Source: Sphingobacterium sp. B16(2022) (lineage in GTDB: Bacteria > Bacteroidota > Bacteroidia > Sphingobacteriales > Sphingobacteriaceae). Taken from it: a stretch of DNA of 64,000 nucleotides. A model generated the notes under the pieces. That model saw only the letters and a program-made list of their open reading frames with translations, had not been told where the DNA came from and did not search any database. The stretch covers positions 868,001 through 932,000 of the forward strand of contig NZ_JAAUVN010000001.1 in NCBI RefSeq assembly GCF_012030425.1. The letters are read 5' to 3'. Below, one piece after another: positions 1-7,800 of this stretch (its first letter is position 1; each line of letters opens with the position of its first letter). A program made the translations under genes and the position numbers.

Positions 1-127
1 TATTCATGGGTAGATTGAGTTTGCAAATTGCTAAAATTTATTGCGTTATTTTTTTTAAGAGGTGTTTCCATCAAATATCTGGTTGTTTTCCATTTTTTAG
101 TTAGAAGTAATAATAAACAAATCTAAT
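1..127. other. Intergenic, left edge
   Basis: AT-rich sequence between the window edge and the stop codon of the first gene. I see no gene, convincing hairpin or repeat in it. Confidence 0.5.
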
Positions 128-2590
128 TTACATTTTAGATTCTCCTCCTGATTTCTGATCATCGTTTTTGATGTTCGAATCGTACTTCTCCCTTTGCGAA
201 TTGCTCTTGCCAAACTTCCACGAAAAGTTAATGCCGAAGGAGCGGAATGGAATGGCAAAATTTCCATGCTGTTCATATTGATCGGTTTTTGCATATGAAC
301 CCAGATTCTTTACTTTTTGAAATGGATCGACCATAGTAAGCCCTAAAGTACCTTTCTTCTTCAGTATTTCTTTTTTCACACTTAAATTCCACATATTAAA
401 GGAGGCATAATACCCTTGGAATGTTCGCTCTGGAGCATCAAAAAATATAAAAGACTCGGCTATCCATCCTTTTTTCAGATCTACAGTACCGCTGATAAAG
501 GTCTTGTAATTGATGAAAGTCTTATTGGCCTGATGTGTCAAATTACCATAGAGATCTTTGGGCTGTATATGGAAGGTGTATAGGTCGATATTTCCTCTCA
601 ACGTCAATATTTTAAATAAATCGACAGATGCAAAGATATTAGTTCCAAATGATTGTGTTTCGCCGATATTGGCGAAAGTCTGCAATACGATTGGCTTTTC
701 GTTATGGATTGTATTCCTGTAAACAGATTCAATGACATTACTGTTTCTTCGGTGGTATAGGGAAAGATTAAGCATGCTTTTTTTCATAGTGAGATGTGTG
801 CTCAATTCCATGTTATGCGATATTTCCGGAGCTAATTGCGGATTTCCCTGTAATTGATTGACAGGATCTGATTCGTTTCGAAAAGGGTTTAGAAAATACA
901 GACTGGGCCGTTGCATGCGCTGGTTATAACTAATCTTCAAATTTAACTGTTCTGAGACTTTATAGGAGATCACTGCGCTAGGGAGAATATTGTGCTGTTG
1001 ATCACGAAAACTAGCTTGCTGATCGATGGCTTTAATTTCTGCTCTTGTATACTCATATCGAACTCCGGCTTTAATATCGGTTCTTGTGTTTAAAGGGATC
1101 TGTAGCGTCGAATAGATGGCGCTTACATCTTGTTTGTAACTGAAATTGTAAGTTCTTTGACTGACATTTAAATAGACATTTTCCTGTCCGATTGTATCGA
1201 CTTGAATAGTAGATTGGATGTCCCTGAAGATGGCTTTTGCGCCCAATTCTAAAGTGGCCTTTTTGATGGGATGGGTATAATCCAATTGTATCGTTACTTC
1301 TTTATTCGCGCCTGCGTTCAGTCCTTTTTCATCAGGACGAAAATTGTTCTGCAGAAAGAAAGATTGATAATTTGTATTGGCGTTATTTTTAGATAATTGA
1401 ACTGAAAAGTTTAATTCTTGATTTTTCTTCTGAAATTTTCGGATGTAATCGGTGCTCCAGTCAAATCCTCCGAATCGAACTTGGTTGTTGTTGGTACTGC
1501 TGACAGGGGCACTTACTGCATAGCTCGTCTTGAGGAGATTGTCTGTTTGGATAGTGAGTTGATTGATATTGAAATTGGAAATGAGGAGATTATTGGAATC
1601 AAGTTCATAATCTAATGATAGGCTCCCTCTTAAACCATTCCTTTTGTTCCGGCTTTCGGTTTCTTGTTCGATATACTGTTCCTTATTCAAAAGTTTCTGA
1701 TCAAATGTGATGCGTGTATCAACAGGCCAGCTCCACGAATTTCCCAAATTTGCATTCATGCCTAATTTGCTCTTTCTGATGCTGATATTTCCATTGAAAT
1801 TATTCTGTCGCGTTCCTAATCCTCCGGAATATGATCCATGTACTCCATCGGTACTGTTTCGTTTGGTATTGATAATAATTATTCCGGAACCACCTTCTGC
1901 GTCATATTTTGATGATGGACTGGTGATCACTTCTATATTTTTTATCTGGTCTGCAGGAATCATTTTTAGGGCGTCTGCCATATTATTATTCATAGCCCCT
2001 GAAGGCTTTCCGTCAAGTAATATGCGGACATTTCGATCTCCTTTTAGCGATACATTACCCATTGCATCCACAGATAATAGCGGTACTTTTCGCAATGCAT
2101 CAGCCGCATTTCCTCCAGACAGGGTGGGGTCAAGTGCCGTATTATAAATAAGTCGGTCTGTTTTGATTTGTACAAGCGGTGTTTTATGGTATACATCCAC
2201 CTTTTGCAACTGATGATTAGCGGCAGACATACCGATCATACCTAAATCAACATTACCGTTATTGATGTTAATGGAGTGTTCTGTACTGGTCGCGTAACCC
2301 AATGCGCTCACTTTTAGAAGATAGTTGCCGGGCTGAACCGCTGTGATTTTAAAATTTCCTGCTGCATCACCAATGACTGTTTTCATCGGTCTGCCATCTG
2401 CAGTATCTTTCCTATACAAATAGATACTTGATGCTGGAATCATTCTTTTTGTTAAAGAATCAACTATTTTTCCTGCAATGGTGTGCGCTTTAAACTGTCG
2501 TTTTATTTGGCCAAATGAGCAATGTGGCAGGTTTAAAAGTAGGAGCAGTACTACTGGTTGCATTATATAAAGTACCTTATTTTGTTTCAT
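128..2590 (-). CDS. Outer-membrane beta-barrel protein, TonB-receptor-like
   Basis: The roughly 820-residue protein has a signal peptide, a carboxypeptidase-regulatory-like beta-sandwich (about residues 38-110, starting at GKIVDSLTKRMIP), a plug-like domain (about 130-245, with ILLDGKPSGAMNNN and a GGSGIIIINTKR strand) and a long C-terminal beta-barrel. This is the architecture of the OMP_b-brl_3 family, whose members are related to TonB-dependent receptors but often have no known substrate. The ORF can open at a TTG at 2596, but the ATG at 2590 gives a normal MKQNK signal-peptide start and is preferred. It is divergent from a LytS/LytTR two-component pair 136 bp away, so it may be a target of that pair; this is inference. 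It has no obvious link to the xylan locus. Confidence 0.85.
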   Translation of the reverse strand: MKQNKVLYIMQPVVLLLLLNLPHCSFGQIKRQFKAHTIAGKIVDSLTKRMIPASSIYLYRKDTADGRPMKTVIGDAAGNFKITAVQPGNYLLKVSALGYATSTEHSININNGNVDLGMIGMSAANHQLQKVDVYHKTPLVQIKTDRLIYNTALDPTLSGGNAADALRKVPLLSVDAMGNVSLKGDRNVRILLDGKPSGAMNNNMADALKMIPADQIKNIEVITSPSSKYDAEGGSGIIIINTKRNSTDGVHGSYSGGLGTRQNNFNGNISIRKSKLGMNANLGNSWSWPVDTRITFDQKLLNKEQYIEQETESRNKRNGLRGSLSLDYELDSNNLLISNFNINQLTIQTDNLLKTSYAVSAPVSSTNNNQVRFGGFDWSTDYIRKFQKKNQELNFSVQLSKNNANTNYQSFFLQNNFRPDEKGLNAGANKEVTIQLDYTHPIKKATLELGAKAIFRDIQSTIQVDTIGQENVYLNVSQRTYNFSYKQDVSAIYSTLQIPLNTRTDIKAGVRYEYTRAEIKAIDQQASFRDQQHNILPSAVISYKVSEQLNLKISYNQRMQRPSLYFLNPFRNESDPVNQLQGNPQLAPEISHNMELSTHLTMKKSMLNLSLYHRRNSNVIESVYRNTIHNEKPIVLQTFANIGETQSFGTNIFASVDLFKILTLRGNIDLYTFHIQPKDLYGNLTHQANKTFINYKTFISGTVDLKKGWIAESFIFFDAPERTFQGYYASFNMWNLSVKKEILKKKGTLGLTMVDPFQKVKNLGSYAKTDQYEQHGNFAIPFRSFGINFSWKFGKSNSQREKYDSNIKNDDQKSGGESKM

Positions 2591-2726
2591 AATCAATGTT
2601 TTCCCAAATGTTCAAACTTTGTTGGACACCGTAAATTTTATTACGCCAACGGGGCGGGAAATGATGTTAAACTAAGATTTATAGATTCACGTAATATTAG
2701 GTGCCATTGGTGTAAAAAATTATAAA

Positions 2727-3767
2727 ATGGTTATTAAATTTTTAAATTTGGGTATGACGAATAGAAGGCTTTTGAGCATCGTTTTATTTTTTTGGCTGAT
2801 TTCATTTTTATACCTTATAATCGGAGCAATTTTATTTTCAAGATCATCCTTTGAAGGGGTGATCTTGATTGTGTTTTCGCAATTACTTTTATTGGGAGAG
2901 ATCATTGTCTGTCTGTTCTATATCTTCCCAAAATTTTGGCGTGCGAATAAAGCGATTTCTTTAACGGTTAGCGTTATATCATTGCTTTTAACCATTGTAT
3001 TTTTGAGGTATTCTTTTGAAGAAGTGCTCTTTGTGAAGTATCTTGGATTCAAGCCGAACCCTCATCTTGATCCTTATTATTTCATCTACGATAACTTTTA
3101 TTTTTCATTACCTGGAGTCTTTATCGCCCTGATTGTGTATCTGGTCGCGAAATCTTTTGAGGTTGAAAAAAAGAACAAAGTGCTTCAGGCGGGGATGGAA
3201 CAGGCGGAATTGAATTTCTTAAAATCGCAGCTCAATCCTCATTTTCTATATAATACCTTAAATTATATGTATTCCATAGCGTTGCCTTTGTCCGAAAATT
3301 TATCAACTGCGATCCTAAAGCTGTCGGATACCATGCGGTACACGCTGGCGCAGAATAAGCGGGATATGCTGACGCTTGGTGAAGAAGTCGTGTTTATTGA
3401 AGATTATATTGCCCTCCATAGCATGCAGTTTCATCCTAATTTTTACCATACATTTTTAATAACGGGAGCAATAGACAGGCTCTTATTCCCACCTTTATTG
3501 CTTGCTCCATTTGTGGAGAATGCCATTAAACATGGCATAACACATGTTGAAAAGCAACCGGTCAATATCCGTTTAAATGTCACGCCAGCAATATTGGAAT
3601 TTGAAGTGTCTAATTATATCAATACACAATTTCAGGAAAAGGGCAGTGGTATTGGAATCGCTAATGTTAAACGTCGGCTCGAAATTTTATATCCAGGGAA
3701 ACATACTTTACATATGGAAAAGAATGATCTGGTTTATCGTATATCTTTAATTGTAAAATTGTGGTAA
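2727..3767 (+). CDS. LytS/YehU-family sensor histidine kinase
   Basis: A 346-residue membrane kinase. The N-terminal half (to about residue 150) has four hydrophobic segments. It is followed by a His_kinase (PF06580) domain with the phospho-acceptor in QLNPHFLYNTLN (His172) and a HATPase N-box PFVENAIKHG. The signal is probably sensed in or at the membrane, because no extracellular ligand domain is visible. An in-frame ATG at 2754 (MTNRRLLS) could also be the start. The response regulator gene overlaps its 3' end by 7 bp, so the two are translationally coupled and form one signalling pair. Confidence 0.88.
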   Translation: MVIKFLNLGMTNRRLLSIVLFFWLISFLYLIIGAILFSRSSFEGVILIVFSQLLLLGEIIVCLFYIFPKFWRANKAISLTVSVISLLLTIVFLRYSFEEVLFVKYLGFKPNPHLDPYYFIYDNFYFSLPGVFIALIVYLVAKSFEVEKKNKVLQAGMEQAELNFLKSQLNPHFLYNTLNYMYSIALPLSENLSTAILKLSDTMRYTLAQNKRDMLTLGEEVVFIEDYIALHSMQFHPNFYHTFLITGAIDRLLFPPLLLAPFVENAIKHGITHVEKQPVNIRLNVTPAILEFEVSNYINTQFQEKGSGIGIANVKRRLEILYPGKHTLHMEKNDLVYRISLIVKLW

Positions 3768-4483
3768 AGGGTGAGATAGATCGTAAAAGATATCGGTGCA
3801 TAGCACTGGATGATCAATTGTACGCGACAGGAATTATTGCTGCATATGTTGACAAGACCCCAGATCTGACTTTAATCAAAGCGACCGATGATGCATTTGA
3901 TGCTTTAAATATGATTATGAGCGGACATGTTGATCTGGTATTTTTAGATATTCAGATGCCGACGATAAACGGTATTCAATTTCTCAAACGTTGCGGAAAT
4001 AAATGCCGGGTTATTTTAACTACAGCCTATCCAGACTATGCACTGCAAGGTTTTGATCTGGATGTGGTAGACTACCTGCTGAAGCCATTTTCCTATGAGC
4101 GTTTTCAAAAGGCTGTAGATAAGTTTCGGTTATTACAATTGGCGTCCATGACGCCGCAGGTTGAAAATGACTATCTGTTATTAAAAGGTGATGCTAAAAA
4201 TAAATATTATCAGGTTAAATTTTCAGATATCATGTTTATTAAGGGTTTGAATAACTATATATCCGTCTACACGAAGGATCAACATATCATTACTTATATG
4301 AATCTGAAAGAAATAATTAATCTGATTCCTACCCGACTTTTCTGTAGGGTGCATCGTTCCTATATTGTATCTTTTAACTATATCAAATTTATAGACGGAA
4401 ATTCTCTGCTAATTGATGAAGAGAAAATTCCCATCAGTGAAAGCTATAAGGCTACATTTTATTCGAGATTGAAGGAATTTTGA
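3761..4483 (+). CDS. LytTR-family response regulator
   Basis: A 240-residue regulator with a CheY-like receiver (about residues 10-125, phospho-acceptor Asp63 in VFLDIQMPT, conserved K-P switch in YLLKPF) and a C-terminal LytTR DNA-binding domain (about 140-238, with FIKGLNNYISVYT and CRVHRSYIVS). The start is a GTG overlapping the kinase stop, which is typical of coupled LytS/LytTR pairs. Known LytTR proteins bind direct repeats upstream of their targets. The likeliest target here is the divergent outer-membrane protein gene, but I did not identify a binding site. Confidence 0.88.
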   Translation: MVKGEIDRKRYRCIALDDQLYATGIIAAYVDKTPDLTLIKATDDAFDALNMIMSGHVDLVFLDIQMPTINGIQFLKRCGNKCRVILTTAYPDYALQGFDLDVVDYLLKPFSYERFQKAVDKFRLLQLASMTPQVENDYLLLKGDAKNKYYQVKFSDIMFIKGLNNYISVYTKDQHIITYMNLKEIINLIPTRLFCRVHRSYIVSFNYIKFIDGNSLLIDEEKIPISESYKATFYSRLKEF

Positions 4484-4798
4484 TAAGGGGTATGATGTAT
4501 TTTATAAGGTAAATTTCAAAATTTTATCTTTTTTAATTTCTTAGTAGGGTATAACAAGGTCATCTAAAACATCTTTGTATCTGTTTCGTTCGTGCTATTT
4601 TAATTGGTAGTATGATCACACTAAAAATCATAGCACTAATTTAAAAAAATCTCATTAACTCAAGTATTGTCGTAAGTGTAGTTCTCGCGAAAATGGAATT
4701 GTTTTTAATTACTATTTGCTAAAATAAATAGATTTATTACTACTTATTTTAGTTATTTATGTTTATATTAGTGTTTGATAATCAATTAACCATGAATT
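4484..4798. other. AT-rich intergenic region upstream of the rpn-like gene
   Basis: About 315 bp with no coding potential that I can support. It contains one perfect inverted repeat with 8-bp arms, TAAAATAA at 4720-4727 and TTATTTTA at 4744-4751, about 50 bp ahead of the rpn-like start. It may be an operator, or chance in very AT-rich DNA. No clear TAnnTTTG box was found. Confidence 0.45.
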
Positions 4799-5764
4799 AT
4801 GATGAGGCAAAAATTAAGACGTGTTGATGATCCCTTGTGGAAATCGATACTGGAGCAGACTTTTGCAGATTTCCTCCGATTTATGTTTCCCGAAGCTGAA
4901 TTGTTATTTGACTTGAATAAACCTTTTGAATATCTCGACAAAGAGTTTGAGACCTTATTTCCGCCAGAAAAGAGTAATAAAGGTAAAAGATTTGTCGATA
5001 AGTTAGTAAAAGTCTATATGAAAGGTGGAGGTGAGCAATTTATCTTTTGTCATATTGAAGTGCAGTCCAACAAGGGTAATAATGATTTGGAAAAACGGAT
5101 GTTTGAATATTATTATAAAATCACTGATCGATATCAGGTGCCAGTTTGTGCCATAGCGATATTGACTGATGAGAATAAACATTATAAGCCAAAGTTGTAT
5201 GAACAAAGTTTTTTAGGAACGACTTTACGGTATGAATTCAATTACTATAAGATTCTAAGTCAAAATGAGGAAGATTTACGGTCTAATCCGAATCCATTTG
5301 CTGTTGTGGTATTAACGGCATTTTTGGCTATAATTAATAATAATGTGACCGACGAAGAACTTAAAGATATTAAACATGATCTTTACGATCAAATGATGAA
5401 AAGGGATATGGAAAAGACTACACGTCAGGGTATTTATGATTTCCTGGCTTATTATGTTAGTTTTGAAGATAAAGAAATTTTTATTAAATTTGAACAAGAA
5501 ATCGATACAAAATTAGGAAGGAGCACAACAATGGGTACACGTGAATATTTATTGGAAAAGGCTAAGCGAGAAGGACAGGAGCAAGAACGTGGATTAGCGG
5601 CGGTACGCATCAAGAAATTGGAAGCTCTTGCTGAGGCTGAAAGGGAGAAAGCTGAAGTAGAAAAGTTCGAATCAGCTACTAAAATGTTGAATAGTGGTTT
5701 TGATATAGCGATGATTTGTGATATTTTATCTCTGACTCCGGAGCAAGTCGAAAAATTGAAATAA
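4799..5764 (+). CDS. Rpn-family PD-(D/E)XK nuclease / putative transposase
   Basis: A 321-residue protein of the Rpn (recombination-promoting nuclease, Transposase_31/PD-(D/E)XK) family. The visible nuclease signature is Asp67 in RFVDKLVKVYM and Glu87 with Gln89 in CHIEVQS, an ExQ version of the ExK motif that is common in this family. The middle (about 165-240) is helical. The C-terminal 80 residues are charged and probably coiled-coil, ending in a small helical domain (about 290-321). Members of the family are DNA endonucleases that promote RecA-independent recombination, and some act in antiphage toxicity. It stands alone between intergenic regions and is followed by a strong hairpin terminator. 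An internal ATG with a strong ribosome site is annotated separately. Confidence 0.8.
   Translation: MMRQKLRRVDDPLWKSILEQTFADFLRFMFPEAELLFDLNKPFEYLDKEFETLFPPEKSNKGKRFVDKLVKVYMKGGGEQFIFCHIEVQSNKGNNDLEKRMFEYYYKITDRYQVPVCAIAILTDENKHYKPKLYEQSFLGTTLRYEFNYYKILSQNEEDLRSNPNPFAVVVLTAFLAIINNNVTDEELKDIKHDLYDQMMKRDMEKTTRQGIYDFLAYYVSFEDKEIFIKFEQEIDTKLGRSTTMGTREYLLEKAKREGQEQERGLAAVRIKKLEALAEAEREKAEVEKFESATKMLNSGFDIAMICDILSLTPEQVEKLK
5515..5523 (+). promoter_or_regulatory. Strong internal Shine-Dalgarno inside the rpn-like gene
   Basis: AGGAAGGAG lies 7 nt before the in-frame ATG at 5531. Shine-Dalgarno sites are weak or absent before most genes in this window, so a near-consensus one inside a coding sequence is unusual and suggests internal translation initiation. 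Confidence 0.5.
5531..5764 (+). CDS. Candidate internally initiated short Rpn product (RpnS-like)
   Basis: In frame with the long nuclease, codon 245 is an ATG placed 7 nt after AGGAAGGAG. Translation from it would give a 77-residue protein (MGTREYLLEKAK...) made of the charged helical region and the C-terminal helical domain, without the nuclease domain. In E. coli and other bacteria Rpn genes are known to encode a short C-terminal protein from an internal start that neutralises the toxic full-length nuclease. Seen: the start, the ribosome site and the shared frame. Inferred: expression and antitoxin role. The alternative is that the purine-rich run only reflects the codons LGRS. Confidence 0.45.
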   Translation: MGTREYLLEKAKREGQEQERGLAAVRIKKLEALAEAEREKAEVEKFESATKMLNSGFDIAMICDILSLTPEQVEKLK

Positions 5765-5784
5765 AGTTTTACTGAGCTAATATT

Positions 5785-5813
5785 AAAAAAGGTGCCTTTG
5801 GACACCTTTTTTT
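5785..5813 (+). terminator. Rho-independent terminator after the rpn-like gene
   Basis: A perfect 10-bp stem AAAAAAGGTG/CACCTTTTTT with an 8-nt loop, followed by further T residues, starting 20 bp after the stop codon. Confidence 0.8.
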
Positions 5814-5860
5814 GTTGATATCAATTCTCTTTTAGAATAAGTATTTGCGCAGGGGTAGCA

Positions 5861-5984
5861 GTGTACCATAGTAATATGTTTTCGGCTGTAATGTAGTGAC
5901 ATATTGAAAAAGTGACATCGTTCAAGACGTAACATATTGACGGAGTAACGGGACAAGGGAGTGACCAGCCGGCTGTTGGGGAGA
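5861..5984. repeat. Degenerate 8-bp-periodic GTRAC repeat tract
   Basis: A non-coding tract in which GTGAC/GTAAC/GTAAT words recur at 8- or 16-bp spacing. G of each word falls at 5871, 5888, 5896, 5912, 5929, 5945 and 5961, with two one-base slips. ATATTGA fills the space after two of them. The consensus unit is roughly GTRACATA followed by an unrelated or purine-rich octamer. The tract lies exactly between two intrinsic hairpins and directly after the rpn-like nuclease gene. I do not recognise it as a described element. Confidence 0.55.
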
Positions 5985-6002
5985 TGGAGGAAAAAGTGAT
6001 TA

Positions 6003-6034
6003 AAAAGGAGATTCTTTATAGAGTCTCCTTTTTT
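6003..6034 (+). terminator. Hairpin terminator upstream of the pentose-phosphate genes
   Basis: The stem AAAAGGAGA/TCTCCTTTT flanks a loop of about 12 nt and is followed by a T run. No plus-strand gene precedes it except the rpn-like gene, which already has its own terminator at 5785-5813. It therefore shields the downstream xylan locus or terminates transcripts crossing the repeat tract. Confidence 0.7.
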
Positions 6035-6184
6035 GTTTATGGCTTTTGACATCTACTTCTTCTATTCAACTGTTTTCTGCAAGGAAGGTGATTAAACAGC
6101 CTATAGCTGTGTTTCAGGACTGTATTTTGAACATTTTTACCCTTATTTTTAAGATCTGTTTCATTTTTTTAGACCCTATTAGTA

Positions 6185-6192
6185 TAGTTTTG
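6185..6192 (+). promoter_or_regulatory. Candidate -7 box for the tal-tkt-xyl operon
   Basis: TAGTTTTG fits the Bacteroidota -7 consensus TAnnTTTG, 71 bp before the transaldolase start. The -33 element is poor (TTTC near 6159), so this is a moderate prediction. Confidence 0.4.
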
Positions 6193-6263
6193 TTTTGCAA
6201 TTAGAGATTCTGAAAGGCTCTTTTGTAGACCAAACCATAAACTACTAAACTTAAATTTAATAA

Positions 6264-6929
6264 ATGAAATTTTTTATTGACACAGCCAATTTGAACGATA
6301 TTCAGGAAGCCCAAGACTTCGGGGTTCTCGACGGTGTAACGACCAATCCTACCTTAATGGCTAAAGAAGGAATCAGTGGAGATGATCTTGTTAAGAAACA
6401 TTACCTAGCCATATGTGCTATTGTCGATGGCGATGTCAGTGCTGAGGTGATTGCTACCGATTATGAAAATATGATAGCGGAAGGACAGGAGCTGGCAAAT
6501 TTAGATAGCAAAATAGTGGTCAAAGTACCCATGACTAAGGCGGGAATTAGAGCCATCAAATATTTTAGTAACAAAGGCATTAAAACCAACTGTACATTAG
6601 TTTTTTCTGCAGGACAGGCATTATTGGCTGCAAAGGCAGGTGCTACTTATGTTTCTCCATTTATAGGCCGTCTGGATGATATTTCTGTTGATGGGCTTGG
6701 TCTTATTAAAGAAATCCGAACAATATATGATCATTATCTCTTTCCTACACAGATACTAGCGGCATCTGTACGTAATAGTACGCATATATTGGGTTGTGCC
6801 AAAATTGGAGCAGATGTTATTACATCGCCCTTGTCGGCCATTCTTTCTCTTTTAAAACATCCCTTAACAGATAGTGGCCTAGCGCAATTTTTAGCGGATC
6901 ATAAACGGGTAGCTGCTCAAAACAATTAA
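6264..6929 (+). CDS. Transaldolase / fructose-6-phosphate aldolase-type
   Basis: This 221-residue TIM-barrel belongs to the small transaldolase/FSA subfamily. Visible active-site features are Asp6 (FIDTAN), Asn28 (TTNPTL) and the Schiff-base Lys87 in [10 protein letters not shown]. Cytoplasmic. Family members either exchange dihydroxyacetone units between sedoheptulose 7-phosphate and glyceraldehyde 3-phosphate or cleave fructose 6-phosphate. Next to a split transketolase and xylAB, the transaldolase role is much more likely. It is the first gene of a plus-strand run ending at 15.2 kb, with only 5 bp to the next gene. Its product rejoins xylose carbon to glycolysis. Confidence 0.9.
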   Translation: MKFFIDTANLNDIQEAQDFGVLDGVTTNPTLMAKEGISGDDLVKKHYLAICAIVDGDVSAEVIATDYENMIAEGQELANLDSKIVVKVPMTKAGIRAIKYFSNKGIKTNCTLVFSAGQALLAAKAGATYVSPFIGRLDDISVDGLGLIKEIRTIYDHYLFPTQILAASVRNSTHILGCAKIGADVITSPLSAILSLLKHPLTDSGLAQFLADHKRVAAQNN

Positions 6930-6934
6930 TCGCG

Positions 6935-7792
6935 ATGGAAATTAATAAAAAGAGTATTTCTGAGCTACAGGCTATTGTTTCGCAAGTGCGAAGAGATATC
7001 GTTCGCATGGTGCATGCTTGCCAATCGGGTCATCCCGGAGGCTCTTTAGGATGTACAGAGTTGTTGGTTGTGCTCTATTTTGAAGTCATGAACCGGAAAG
7101 AGGGATTTGATATGGATGGAAGTGGTGAAGATCTGTTTTTTCTTTCCAACGGCCATATTTCCCCTGTCTTCTACAGTGTACTGGCGAGAGCAGGTTATTT
7201 TGATGTGGCCGAATTGGCAACGTTCCGCAAGCTGGGAACCCGGTTGCAGGGGCATCCTACCACGCATGAAGGTTTACCAGGAATCCGTATTGCATCAGGT
7301 TCATTAGGGCAAGGATTATCCGTGGCAATCGGTGCGGCACAGGCGAAAAAACTAAATCGTGATGCAGGCCTGGTTTATGTCCTGATGGGCGATGGTGAAC
7401 TGCAGGAAGGTCAGGTATGGGAGGCTGCGATGTATGCGCCACATAATAAAGTGGATAACCTGATTGCCATAATTGATTATAATGGTGCACAGATCGATGG
7501 GGCGACGAAAGATGTACTGTCTCTAGGTGATTTACATGCCAAGTGGTTAGCTTTTGGCTGGCAGGTATTGGAAATACATCAGGGAAATGATATCGCTGCT
7601 ATATTGGATGGACTTACTCAAGCGCAACAGCAGGCTCGTCAAGGTCTTCCTACCGTTATTTTACTGCATTCTGAAATGGGAAATGGTGTCAGTTTTATGA
7701 TGGGATCACATAAATGGCATGGAGTTGCTCCAAATAACGATCAATTGGCTGATGCTTTAGCACAGAATTCACAAACATTAGGAGATTATTAA
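6935..7792 (+). CDS. Transketolase, N-terminal (ThDP-binding) subunit
   Basis: A 285-residue protein equal to the first third of a full transketolase. Visible motifs are GHPGGSLGCTEL, LSNGHISPVFYS, GSLGQGLSVAIGAA and the ThDP/Mg2+ segment MGDGELQEGQVWEA. Cytoplasmic. It needs the C-terminal subunit encoded 8 bp downstream to form the active enzyme, which moves two-carbon units from xylulose 5-phosphate to ribose 5-phosphate or erythrose 4-phosphate. Split transketolases are common, and the natural length rules out truncation. Placement beside xylA/xylB points to use in xylose catabolism. Confidence 0.92.
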   Translation: MEINKKSISELQAIVSQVRRDIVRMVHACQSGHPGGSLGCTELLVVLYFEVMNRKEGFDMDGSGEDLFFLSNGHISPVFYSVLARAGYFDVAELATFRKLGTRLQGHPTTHEGLPGIRIASGSLGQGLSVAIGAAQAKKLNRDAGLVYVLMGDGELQEGQVWEAAMYAPHNKVDNLIAIIDYNGAQIDGATKDVLSLGDLHAKWLAFGWQVLEIHQGNDIAAILDGLTQAQQQARQGLPTVILLHSEMGNGVSFMMGSHKWHGVAPNNDQLADALAQNSQTLGDY

Positions 7793-7800
7793 GCAAAAAA

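Noticed and set aside
1418..2147. Plus-strand open frames inside the first outer-membrane gene
   Set aside because: They run antisense to a protein with clear domains, have no family signature and no ribosome site, and are shadows of its codon pattern.
4799..5764. Rpn-type gene as an active insertion sequence
   Set aside because: No terminal inverted repeats or target-site duplications could be found on either side; the family name 'transposase' is historical, and the gene is better seen as a stand-alone nuclease.
5861..5984. CRISPR array
   Set aside because: Units are 8-16 bp and degenerate, with no conserved 25-35 bp repeat, no spacers of even length and no cas genes nearby.
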